From Bacteroidales bacterium (GTDB lineage: Bacteria; Bacteroidota; Bacteroidia; Bacteroidales; FEN-979): a DNA stretch of 58,248 nucleotides. The notes beneath the pieces were generated by a model. That model worked only from the letters and a program-made list of their open reading frames with translations, was not told the DNA's origin and ran no database searches. The stretch covers positions 1 to 58,248 of the forward strand of contig JANXZO010000060.1 in the NCBI GenBank assembly GCA_025355465.1. The letters run 5' to 3'. How positions within the stretch are numbered: position 1 is the first letter of the stretch; the number at the start of each line of letters is the position of its first letter. The translations under genes and the position numbers were made by a program. Positions 9,180-18,400 of the stretch are shown piece by piece.

Positions 9180-9210
9180 CAAAATTACAATTTCGGGTGG
9201 AATAATCAAC
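9180..9210 (-). promoter_or_regulatory. Predicted Bacteroidota promoter for etfBA operon
   Basis: On the minus strand, GTTG (-33, at 9207-9210) and TAATTTTG (-7, at 9180-9187) are separated by 19 bp, close to the sigma-70-type consensus TTTG-N19-TAnnTTTG of Bacteroidota. The expected start of transcription leaves a leader of about 60 bases before etfB. Confidence 0.6.
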
Positions 9211-9308
9211 AAAATAATACTTATTTACCTTAATATGAGTGCCTTTGATATGGACATAGCAGCATATCTGCGTTTAAATAGCAAAATCAAGAAATTCGCA
9301 TGATTCCT

Positions 9309-9339
9309 ATTGCACAAATTAAACGGTTGATTATATTTG
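9309..9339 (+). promoter_or_regulatory. Predicted Bacteroidota promoter for lipoprotein gene
   Basis: ATTG (9309-9312) and TATATTTG (9332-9339) are spaced by 19 bp on the plus strand, matching the phylum's promoter pattern. The gene starts at 9376, giving a short leader of about 30 bases. Confidence 0.6.
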
Positions 9340-9375
9340 TCGCTGAAAAGTATCACAGCCTAATCTAAAAAAAAT

Positions 9376-10050
9376 ATGAAAATAAACAGACTGTTCATTG
9401 GAATCTCCTTCGCAGCGCTTGCATTTATGATGACTTCCTGCGGAGCTGCGGTTACGCTTACATCCTGGAAGAATCCTGATAGTAAAGCCCAGATATCGAA
9501 AGTGGCTGTTATGCCGATCTTTGAAAAGGTTCAATTTGTTAAACCGTTTGAGCAATCGATGGTGGCCTATTTTACATCCAGGGGACTAAAATCTGTAGGT
9601 TCGCTCTCCTTTCTTAATCCGAGCGTTAAATATCCGATCGATGAGATCAAACACCGTTGCGACAGTTTGGGTGTGGATGCCATTTTGCTTTTCACCTACC
9701 AGGGGATGGACAAGACTGAAAGTTATGTACCTCCGACAACTTACTACGCTGGTGGTTATGGCGGGTATGGTGGTTACTGGGGCGGAGGCTACTGGGGCGG
9801 ATATGCAGGTGGATACTACGGCGGATATTATGGCACCACCGTTACTTCAGGCGGATATTGGACAACCTCCACGACCCTGAACCTCACTGCCAAATTGTAT
9901 GTGAAAGGTTCCAAAGATGCCTTATGGACCGGTGAAATAACCGTTACCGACCCCGAATATATTGATCAGGTAGCCAACACCATGGCACAATATATCTACA
10001 GTGATTGGCAAAACCAGAATCTGATAAAGTTTGCCCAGAAAGGCAAATAA
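9376..10050 (+). CDS. Gly/Tyr-rich lipoprotein, DUF4136-like
   Basis: A 224-residue predicted lipoprotein. Residues 1-20 form a lipoprotein signal peptide with the lipobox MTSC, and the mature protein would start at Cys21. Residues 25-110 contain a KVAVMP segment and a CDSLGVDAILLFTY segment that resemble DUF4136 or related envelope lipoproteins. Residues about 122-150 are a low-complexity tract of Gly, Tyr and Trp, followed by a beta-rich end. Its function is unknown. The Gly/Tyr tract could be a flexible or sticky surface segment (inference). It stands alone between two minus-strand genes and has its own promoter. It ends 10 bp from the convergent prfC. Confidence 0.75.
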   Translation: MKINRLFIGISFAALAFMMTSCGAAVTLTSWKNPDSKAQISKVAVMPIFEKVQFVKPFEQSMVAYFTSRGLKSVGSLSFLNPSVKYPIDEIKHRCDSLGVDAILLFTYQGMDKTESYVPPTTYYAGGYGGYGGYWGGGYWGGYAGGYYGGYYGTTVTSGGYWTTSTTLNLTAKLYVKGSKDALWTGEITVTDPEYIDQVANTMAQYIYSDWQNQNLIKFAQKGK

Positions 10051-10060
10051 TTTCACTGCG

Positions 10061-11638
10061 TCAGTTCAAATCGGAAGTAGCGTGAAATTCAATTTCCGGA
10101 TAATCTTGTCTGGCCATCTGTAGCTGCCACTCACTTTCTGCCATAAAAACAGGACGGCCATCTTTGTCGTAGTTAATATATTGACTTTTCCGTAAATTAA
10201 ACTGGTCGAGTCTTTGTTTGTCATCCGAAGTGAACCAGCAGGCTTTGTAATAGTTCAATGGATAGAAGGAGCATGACGCACCGTATTCATGCAGTAACCT
10301 GAACTGGATGACTTCAAACTGCAACTCACCTACCGTACCAATGATTTTCACATTTCCCGTGGGGCGGATAAACATCTGAGCAACGCCTTCATCGGTAAGC
10401 TGACGGATTCCTTTCTCCAGCTGTTTGGTTTTCATGGGATCCTTGTTGACAAGCTCTTTGAATATTTCGGGCGAGAAGCTTGGAATCCCCTTATAGTGAA
10501 TTACCTCGCCTTCTGACAGGGTATCCCCTATTTTAAAATTTCCCGTGTCGTACAAACCAACCACGTCACCGGGCCAGGCTTCATCAACAATGTTCTTTTC
10601 GTTAGCCATAAATCCGAAAGGACTGGAAAAGCGGACTTTTTTACCCAACCGGGTATGAAAATAAAATTTATTCCGTTCGAACCTTCCGGATACAACTCTG
10701 CAAAAGGCAAGTCTGTCGCGGTGATTGGGATCGAGGTTTGCATGTATCTTAAACACAAATCCCGAAAAGCTTTTCTCATCCGGTTCTACCTCTCTCTCCA
10801 GCGTAAACCTGGGAAGTGGTGAAGGGGCGATCCTGACAAACGTATCAAGCAACTCTTTCACGCCGAAGTTATTGATGGCGCTGCCAAAAAACACAGGGGC
10901 CAGGTAACCTTCCAGGAAAAGATCGCGGTCGAAGGGCTCATACATCTCTTCAATCAGCTCAATATCTTCCCTCAGTCTGTGTGCCGGCTTTTTGCCAATC
11001 CGCGAATCGAGTTCGGGAGACAGCAGGTTGTCGACCTGAAAAATATCGTTGGATATCTTTGTCTTCCCCGGAGAAAAAAGCAGCAGTTGCTTTTCAAACA
11101 AATTGTAAACGCCCTTAAAGTGGCTTCCGATACCGATAGGCCATGTGAGCGGCCGGGTGTGAATACTCAATTCCCGCTCGATGGTTTCAAGCAAAGTATA
11201 AGGATCCTGTCCCTCCCGGTCCAATTTATTGATATAGATGATCACGGGGGTATGTCGCATTCTGCAAACCTCCATGAGTTTCCGTGTCTGTTCCTCAACC
11301 CCTTTCACACAATCGATGACCAGAATAACGCTGTCAACTGCGGTCAGTGTACGATAAGTATCTTCGGCAAAATCCTTGTGCCCCGGCGTATCAAGGATAT
11401 TAATTTTGTAACCCTGGTATTCAAAACCCATCACGGAGGTGGCCACTGAAATTCCGCGCTGCTTCTCAATTTCCATAAAATCGGAAGTAGCTGTTTTAAC
11501 AATTTTGTTACTTTTTACTGCGCCGGCAGTCTGAATGGCACCACCGAAAAGCAATAGTTTTTCCGTAAGTGTGGTTTTCCCGGCATCCGGATGGCTGATA
11601 ATCCCAAACGTTCGTCTCTTATTTATTTCTACTTGCAT
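10061..11638 (-). CDS. prfC: Peptide chain release factor 3
   Basis: A 525-residue translational GTPase that removes RF1 or RF2 from the ribosome after peptide release. The P-loop SHPDAGKTT (residues 15-23), DTPGHKDF and NKLDRE motifs are the RF3 versions of G1, G3 and G4. The C-terminal part with [18 protein letters not shown] and [13 protein letters not shown] fits RF3 rather than EF-G or TypA. The start is taken at the ATG at 11638. An upstream start at 11668 adds ten residues not seen in the family. It is monocistronic, convergent with the lipoprotein gene, and I found no clear promoter box upstream. Confidence 0.95.
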   Translation of the reverse strand: MQVEINKRRTFGIISHPDAGKTTLTEKLLLFGGAIQTAGAVKSNKIVKTATSDFMEIEKQRGISVATSVMGFEYQGYKINILDTPGHKDFAEDTYRTLTAVDSVILVIDCVKGVEEQTRKLMEVCRMRHTPVIIYINKLDREGQDPYTLLETIERELSIHTRPLTWPIGIGSHFKGVYNLFEKQLLLFSPGKTKISNDIFQVDNLLSPELDSRIGKKPAHRLREDIELIEEMYEPFDRDLFLEGYLAPVFFGSAINNFGVKELLDTFVRIAPSPLPRFTLEREVEPDEKSFSGFVFKIHANLDPNHRDRLAFCRVVSGRFERNKFYFHTRLGKKVRFSSPFGFMANEKNIVDEAWPGDVVGLYDTGNFKIGDTLSEGEVIHYKGIPSFSPEIFKELVNKDPMKTKQLEKGIRQLTDEGVAQMFIRPTGNVKIIGTVGELQFEVIQFRLLHEYGASCSFYPLNYYKACWFTSDDKQRLDQFNLRKSQYINYDKDGRPVFMAESEWQLQMARQDYPEIEFHATSDLN

Positions 11639-11760
11639 TGTTATCAATAATTTACAGTCAACCGTCAACAGCGGCTTCGACCGTTTGGTAAAAAATAGAA
11701 GCTGGTTACGAAACCCCTGCCAACTGCAGGAAATTGCGTATCAAGGTGGAAAAACTTGTA

Positions 11761-14433
11761 CTATTTGATAATAACAAGTTTTCGCTTAACCACTAGATTG
11801 TCGGTTTTAATGATGACCTGGTAACTCCCGGCTGCCGCAGCAGAAATATCTGCACTGCACCGTGTTTCACCGTTGCATTGCCTTCTCAGGATGAGGGTAC
11901 CGGTCAGGTCGATCACCTGTATCTCACGGATTCGTTCACCGGCATTACCAGAAACAACTTCGAACACACCTTTTGCAGGGTTCGGATAAATCATCAGGTC
12001 GCCTGCGTTCAGTTCATCCAATCCGATGGTTGATTTTGCCTGGTTCACATTTACCGTCTGAACCGGAAGCCCGGGCACAGTAACGGAAAGCCTGGCTGTT
12101 CTCACTTCCGACGCCGTATTCTCTGTATAAGTTGCAACAATCGTCCCGTTCCCGCTGCCGCCCGCAGTGGCTGTGCACCAGGATGCATCACTCGCAACGG
12201 TCCAGTCGGTATTCGATGTCACAGTAAAGTTGGTGCTTCCAGCAGCATAGGCAACATCCTGCTTTACCGGAGTAACCTCCAGAACAGCCGGTGCTCCGGC
12301 TTGCGTCAGCGTGATATCGACCGTGCCACCACCTACGGCTGAAATAGTCATCGTTGCGACGCGTGGTATGAGTTCCATATTCTGTAAGAAGCTAACGTGC
12401 AAAGTGTCGTTCCCGGTGCCTGATGAAACTACGGTGATCCAAATGGCAGAGGTGATTACACTCCAATTTGCATTGGATCGGACAATATAGGGGGTATCTC
12501 CCGACAAATTAGTCACATTCTGGTTTGGAGGCGTTACACTGAGCCGGATCGGTACACCGGCCTGGGTAACTGTTACAGATTGAGACGGCAGTCCTGCCCC
12601 CGAAACGGTGACCAGCGCCACCCTTGATGTAGTTGAAGGGTTAGCTGTATAACTGGCGAAGATGGTGTCATTGCCTGTACCTGAGGAGGTTACCGTGCAC
12701 CAGGTGGAGTCGCAGGTAACCGTCCAGTCGATGTTGGAAGTAACCTTGAATTGAGTTTCTCCGGAGCTGGTATCCACATTCTGGTTGGGCGGAGAAACAG
12801 AAAGCAGGGGAAGTTCTGTCGTGAAACTCAACGTGTCACCCAGGTAATTGCCTGAAGCAGTCACGCCTGTCAGCCTGAAAAAGTATTGTGTTCCGGCCGT
12901 CAGTCCGGAGAGAATTGCATTAACCGGAATGGGTGTGGTTCCTGAACCGGCTGGCAGGGTGGTGGTGCTGTTTCCAAAAGCCGTTGAGGTTCCCCAGTCG
13001 AAATGGTAACTGGTGGCAATCCCGTTGGGAGTGACTGATCCATTGACCTTTGCTGCCGTTACCATAATATTGGTTGCATCCAGTGTTGTTACCACAGGTA
13101 TCATATTCGGGTCGAATCCATTGAGGGTATTTCCGCCGGTGTTTGTCGGATCCAGCCAGTCTTTCAGCCTCGTAGCCGGTGTTGTACCATAATCCCACGA
13201 CATGGAAAACTTTCCGTAAAAATCCCAGAGCTGGCTTGAAGAACATGAGGAGGGTCCGCCGTGCAATTGACCCACTACTCTGTGCAACTGATCAAAAATG
13301 GGGGAACCGGATGAACCGCCTTCCGTAACCCCGTCACTCCAGTTCACTTTCCAGTGCGAATTGGCCGGGGTCCCACTCCATGTGTCGGAGGTATAGGGGG
13401 TGGCAGAGTAGGATATTTTCTTTATGTCGCCGGAAGGGTGATGGATCCCGGCACCAGAGGTAGCACCAACATCTTCCCTGTTCCAGCCGGCATAGTAAAC
13501 GCCATAATTGACCGGGGGCACCGAATTCATCTGTACCAGGCAAAAATCAGAAGCGGAATTCCTGGCCTTCAGGGTCGCGCCGGAAACTGAGTTATAAGGT
13601 GGTGAGGAGGATGGGTTAGCGCACGTAGGACTTTCCCAGTTAAACCAGAATACCCACGTAGCCGGACTGCTGTAGCAATGGTTGGCGGTAAGTACGTAAG
13701 GGGTTCCATCCTGGCTGGTATTGTTAACCAGCGAACCGGAGCAAAAACCATTGCCGCCAGTTACAAGCATACATGCCGATCTCACCTGGTTTTCCCAGCC
13801 TGCAGCCTCCGGACATTTCACATTGTTGTTGCAGGAGCCCGATTGACCAAATGACTTGAGATAGTCAAAGGCATTCCTGTAACCATGCGTTACCCGGTTC
13901 AGGCGAAGCGCCCCGGTAAATGCGGCTTCTGCTGGTTCATAATACTCAATTACGATCTGTTCACCGGTCACCAGCGTCGTTGCAAAGACACTGTCGTCGC
14001 GGTTGTTTAAATCAGTGAAGGCCCCGATGACATCAGTCTTGTCCTGATTGTAAATGAAAAGAGTTGCACCGGAGGGCAGATAGAACCTGTCGAAGGCAAG
14101 GTTAATGGTAAAAGCTCCCGGACATCTGATTCCCAGCCGCCAAAGTTTACCGCCGTCTGGAAGAATGTCCCAAGTGCCAGAATTACCTGGATTTAAACTT
14201 ACCGGGATATTTTCCCCAAACCGCCAGGGAACCTCCTTGGTTATGTTGTTGATTGAATCTTCGGCCAATAAACTTATAACATCTACAGCAGGCATCACGT
14301 TTGTGGCTACGTTGTTATCAAGGCCTTCCGGGTGCTGAAAACTGTAAGGAAGTCCGCCGCGGCTTACCTGTGAAAAGGAGTTCAGGCTGATTACCGATAA
14401 GGCAATCAACAGTGTAACAGTTAGTTTTTTCAT
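11761..14433 (-). CDS. Secreted trypsin-like protease with BACON domains and T9SS tail
   Basis: An 890-residue secreted protein. After the signal peptide and a propeptide-like region of about 190 residues comes a trypsin-fold protease resembling lysyl endopeptidases, with catalytic His near 252 (LTANHC), Asp near 296 (SDFCLVQ) and Ser near 375 (GGSSGSP). A fibronectin III-like segment (about 445-540) follows, then three BACON-type repeats of about 90 residues, each with a GxTxFxVxSNxxWTV core. The last 75 residues are a type A T9SS sorting domain (LMIYPNPAKG), so the enzyme should cross the outer membrane by T9SS and be surface-bound or released. Substrate specificity is not certain. Confidence 0.88.
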   Translation of the reverse strand: MKKLTVTLLIALSVISLNSFSQVSRGGLPYSFQHPEGLDNNVATNVMPAVDVISLLAEDSINNITKEVPWRFGENIPVSLNPGNSGTWDILPDGGKLWRLGIRCPGAFTINLAFDRFYLPSGATLFIYNQDKTDVIGAFTDLNNRDDSVFATTLVTGEQIVIEYYEPAEAAFTGALRLNRVTHGYRNAFDYLKSFGQSGSCNNNVKCPEAAGWENQVRSACMLVTGGNGFCSGSLVNNTSQDGTPYVLTANHCYSSPATWVFWFNWESPTCANPSSSPPYNSVSGATLKARNSASDFCLVQMNSVPPVNYGVYYAGWNREDVGATSGAGIHHPSGDIKKISYSATPYTSDTWSGTPANSHWKVNWSDGVTEGGSSGSPIFDQLHRVVGQLHGGPSSCSSSQLWDFYGKFSMSWDYGTTPATRLKDWLDPTNTGGNTLNGFDPNMIPVVTTLDATNIMVTAAKVNGSVTPNGIATSYHFDWGTSTAFGNSTTTLPAGSGTTPIPVNAILSGLTAGTQYFFRLTGVTASGNYLGDTLSFTTELPLLSVSPPNQNVDTSSGETQFKVTSNIDWTVTCDSTWCTVTSSGTGNDTIFASYTANPSTTSRVALVTVSGAGLPSQSVTVTQAGVPIRLSVTPPNQNVTNLSGDTPYIVRSNANWSVITSAIWITVVSSGTGNDTLHVSFLQNMELIPRVATMTISAVGGGTVDITLTQAGAPAVLEVTPVKQDVAYAAGSTNFTVTSNTDWTVASDASWCTATAGGSGNGTIVATYTENTASEVRTARLSVTVPGLPVQTVNVNQAKSTIGLDELNAGDLMIYPNPAKGVFEVVSGNAGERIREIQVIDLTGTLILRRQCNGETRCSADISAAAAGSYQVIIKTDNLVVKRKLVIIK

Positions 14434-14459
14434 GAGCGTCAGTGTCTGGTTAATTCAAA

Positions 14460-14467
14460 CAAAGTTA
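14460..14467 (-). promoter_or_regulatory. Possible -7 promoter element for the protease gene
   Basis: TAACTTTG on the minus strand matches the TAnnTTTG box and lies 26 bases before the protease start codon. The -33 partner is poor, so this is only a tentative site. Confidence 0.35.
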
Positions 14468-14566
14468 AGCTTTTTATTCTATTCTACTGCGCTCAACTTT
14501 GTTGTAAGGACTCACCAGAAACCAATTCAGGAGCTGATGAAAGGGCTCCTCCTGAAACACCACACA

Positions 14567-14854
14567 CTACAAAATATGAATATGCACCCTTACGCTGAAA
14601 ATCACACGGCAGCCGGCATGACTGGCTGAAGGATGCTGAGGGGGCATTTCTGCCGTCCCAGGGTAGAAGCCTCCATTGATGGCACCCGGACTTGTGGGTC
14701 GTCCTTCTGCTCCCAACGGGGTTGTGGTTGCCACCACGTAGTTTCCCATATCCTCCCCCATCATCTGCATCTTCCAACCGAAAACCCGGGTGTAAAAGTC
14801 GGCCATACGCTGACGGTCATTCGCTGGCAGCTCAAAATGTACTACAGGATTCAT
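14567..14854 (-). pseudogene. Truncated VOC/glyoxalase-like protein
   Basis: The first 75 residues match the VOC (glyoxalase/bleomycin-resistance) family closely: MNPVVHFELPANDRQRMADFY, GWKMQMMG, NYVVATTTP and PGAINGGFYP are typical of a common family of about 125-130 residues. The second beta-alpha-beta-beta-beta unit, with the second half of the metal-binding site and the usual GRYVSFxDxEGNRV segment, is missing. After MPPQHPS the frame becomes unrelated and stops, and I could not find the missing part in any other frame. It is probably a decayed gene rather than a functional half-domain. Confidence 0.65.
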
Positions 14855-15008
14855 TGGTTCCTTATCTCAATTTTTTAGATTCATGATAAAATTAACAATC
14901 GTTATTTATAATGTTTCTAAATTACGCTACATTTAATCAAATATTATGCGACCGTTGGAAATTAATTTCGAAACCTGACCCTGGCTCTAAAAAATGTTTC
15001 CATCCGCA

Positions 15009-15042
15009 GTTGAAATAAGGATTCCGTTTTAATGTACCTTTG
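15009..15042 (+). promoter_or_regulatory. Predicted promoter of the metal efflux operon
   Basis: GTTG (15009-15012) and a perfect TAnnTTTG box, TACCTTTG (15035-15042), precede the DUF6660-type gene. The spacing of 22 bp is a little long. The -7 box overlaps the ATG at 15032, which argues that translation begins at the ATG at 15053 instead. Confidence 0.5.
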
Positions 15043-15052
15043 CAAGTGCAAA

Positions 15053-15361
15053 ATGAAAGTATTGGCCATCATATTTTCGGTCTACGTCCTGTTACTTACC
15101 GGAATTCCTTGTGTCGACAGACCATTCGACAAGTGCGCCTCTGCTGCTGATTGTTCAAATTCAACAAACGGCGGCGACCACGGACTTGACCATTGCTCCC
15201 CGTTTTGTGTCTGCAACTGCTGCGGAAACCATGTAGTTAACATGAACACGACCCTCATTCCGGAGGTATTCACCTGTCGCGGTGAACTGATGTACTGGGT
15301 TCCTGTCTCTATCAATTCCAACCCTGCTTACGCAATCTGGCAACCGCCGAAAATAGGCTAA
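15053..15361 (+). CDS. Small Cys-rich DUF6660-type protein
   Basis: A 102-residue exported protein. Residues 1-20 are a signal peptide or membrane anchor. The centre has the cluster CSPFCVCNCCGNH, a likely metal-binding motif with five Cys and one His within 13 residues, and the end is YAIWQPPKIG. I recognise this as the small family (DUF6660) that in Bacteroidota often sits directly before CzcA/CusA-type efflux genes, as here (99 bp upstream of one). The role is not known. A periplasmic metal-binding or sensing role is inference from the cysteines and the gene context. The start is placed at 15053 because the earlier ATG lies inside the promoter. Confidence 0.72.
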   Translation: MKVLAIIFSVYVLLLTGIPCVDRPFDKCASAADCSNSTNGGDHGLDHCSPFCVCNCCGNHVVNMNTTLIPEVFTCRGELMYWVPVSINSNPAYAIWQPPKIG

Positions 15362-15460
15362 GTCCCTTTCCCTTTTCCCACTTTTCTGTTTACGTACGTC
15401 ACAGGCTGGTTTGTCGTCAATAACCTGCTAATGCGTATGTTCATCTAATTCATTGCCGTT

Positions 15461-18400
15461 ATGACAGAACGAATCATCCATTTTTCGATAAAGAATAAAT
15501 TTATTGTAAGCCTGTTCGTACTCGCTTTGGTAAGCTGGGGAATCTACTCCCTCACCAGACTTCCCATCGATGCGATCCCTGATATCACCAACAACCAGGT
15601 TCAGGTTATCTCCATCGCCCCCTCCCTTGCCGTACAGGAGGTTGAAAGCTTTATCACCGCTCCCATCGAAGTGGCCGTTGCCAGCATCCCCGATGTTATC
15701 GAGCTGAGGTCCATCTCACGTTTGGGCTTGTCGGTAGTAACCATAGTATTTAAAGACGAAGTCAACATTTACTGGGCGCGCCAGCAGATCGGAGAGCGGC
15801 TGAAGGAGGCCGAAGAAGCGATTCCCGGTGGACTGGCAAAAATTGAGATGGCTCCGGTGAGCACAGGCCTGGGTGAGATTTACCAATACCGTCTTGTTGT
15901 TGCCAAAGGGCTGGAGCAGAAATTCCCGCCCATGGAGTTACGGACGCTTCAGGACTGGATTGTTCGTCGCGAAATGCTGGGAACGCCGGGAGTGGCCGAC
16001 ATTAACAGCTATGGAGGATTTGTAAAGCAATACGAAATCGCAGTAAATCCCGAACGACTGAGAGGCATGAACCTCACCCTGACCGACATTTTCAAGGCAC
16101 TGGAAATGAATAACGAGAACACAGGAAGCGCCTACATTGACAAGAAGCCGACCGCCTATTTCATCCGGGGCATCGGACTGGTAAAAACGCTGGAAGACAT
16201 AGAAAAGATCATTGTTCGCACCAATTCAAACGGCATGCCCGTGCTGATCAGAGATGTGGCCAAGGTGCAGTTCGGCAATGCCACACGATACGGGGCTTTC
16301 GTGGTTGACACTTCCGAAGCCGTCGGCGGCGTTGTGATGATGCTCAAAGGAGCCAATGCACACGAAGTGATCGACAATGTCGAAACCAGGATCAAATCCA
16401 TTCAGAAGTCGTTACCAAAAGGTGTAACCATTGAACCTTTTCTGAACAGGTCAGATCTGGTTGGCAGGGCTATCGGAACAGTCTCCAGAAACCTGCTCGA
16501 AGGAGCGCTGATCGTCATTTTCATCCTGGTCCTCCTGCTTGGGAACCTGAGGGCAGGACTTATCGTTGCCTCCGTAATACCCCTCTCCATGCTCTTTGCC
16601 ATTTCCCTGATGAACATTTTTGGCGTCTCCGGCAACCTGATGAGCCTGGGGGCAATCGACTTCGGATTGATTGTTGACGGCGCGGTGATCATCGTTGAAA
16701 GCGTTGTTCACCGGATCTTTGCGAACCGGGATAAAGAACGCGGAAGTGGCCGTCTGACCCAGCAGCAGATGGACTTCCATGTGTTTGAATCGGCGAAACG
16801 GATGATGAGCTCAGCAACTTTTGGCCAGGTCATCATCCTGATCGTGTACCTGCCCATCATGGCGCTGGTTGGAATTGAAGGCAAAATGTTCCGCCCGATG
16901 GCCCAGGTGGTCACCTTCGCGATTCTGGGTGCAGCAATCCTGTCACTCACCTGGGTGCCAATGGCCTCGGCACTCTTCCTCAGCAAGGATACGAACCACA
17001 AACGGAACTTTTCCGACCGGATCATGGAGTGGTTTCAACGGGTTTTTGATCCCGCCATAAAATGGGTGTTACGTCATAAAACCGCAACCAGCTTCACTGC
17101 GACGGGCATTTTCATTGTAAGCCTGCTTATTTTCACACGCCTGGGAGGAGAATTCATCCCGCAACTGGAGGAGGGCGACCTAGCTTCGAGTGTGATCACC
17201 CTTCAGGGCGGATCGCTCACAAATACCGTGGAGTCTGTGATTAAAGCAAACAAGCTGCTCCTTGACAATTTCCCCGAGATCAAACATGCCGTATGCAAGA
17301 TCGGGGCCGGGGAGATCCCAACCGACCCTACTCCGATGGAGACGGGCGACTATATCATCACCCTGAAAGATAAAAGCGAGTGGACATCCGCTAAAACCCG
17401 CGAGGAACTGGTGGCGAAGATGGAAGAAAAACTCATAACACTCGCAGGTGTCAAATTTGAATTTCAGCAACCCATACAAATGAGGTTTAACGAACTGATG
17501 ACCGGGTCGAAGGCGGATATTGCCATCAAGCTTTTCGGTGACGATCTGCCTACGCTGGCAGAAAAAGCCACGGAAATTGAAAAGATCATCCAAAACATCG
17601 TCGGTGTAGCGGACATCAATGTTGAAAAAGTGACCGGTCTTGCCCAGGTGCAAGTTGATTTCAACCGCGACAGGCTTGCCCAGTACGGACTCTCCATCGC
17701 AGAGGTGAACCGTGTGCTGCGGGCCGCATTCGCCGGCAGCCAGGCAGGTGTAGTTTACGACGGAGAACAACGTTTTGCGCTGGTGGTTCGTCTCGACAAG
17801 GATTTCCGACAAAGCATCGAAGACGTCAGGAATCTTACCGTCCCCCTGCCCAACGGAGCCCAGCTGCCCCTCGATCTTGTAGCGGATATCTCGATCAGAT
17901 CCGGACCGGCACAGGTATCGAGAGAGGATACCAAACGACGCATCACCGTTGGGTTTAACGTACGAAATCGCGACACCCAGGGGCTGGTGAAGGAGGTTTC
18001 AGAGAAGGTGGACAAAATGGTCACCCTTCCTCCGGGTTATTATATTTCCTACGGCGGGCAGTTTAAAAACCTCGAGGCCGCCAAGGCAAGACTTGCCATT
18101 GCTGTTCCGGTAGCCCTGCTGCTGATCTCTGTACTGCTGTTTTTTGCCTTCGGCTCATTCCGGCAAACACTGCTCATACTCACTGCTGTCCCCATGTCGG
18201 CCATCGGCGGAATTTTCGCCCTGTGGCTGCGCGGAATGCAATTCTCTATCTCTGCCGGGGTCGGATTTATCGCCCTTTTTGGAGTAGCTGTGCTAAACGG
18301 AATTGTGCTCATTTCCGAATTCAACCGTCTCGAAAAGGAGGGAATTTCCGATATCCATGACCGGATTTTAAAGGGACTGCAAACCAGACTTCGGCCTGTG

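Noticed and set aside
12020-12800. DNA-level tandem repeat in the protease gene
   Set aside because: The repeats are protein-level BACON domains with diverged DNA, not a recent tandem duplication.
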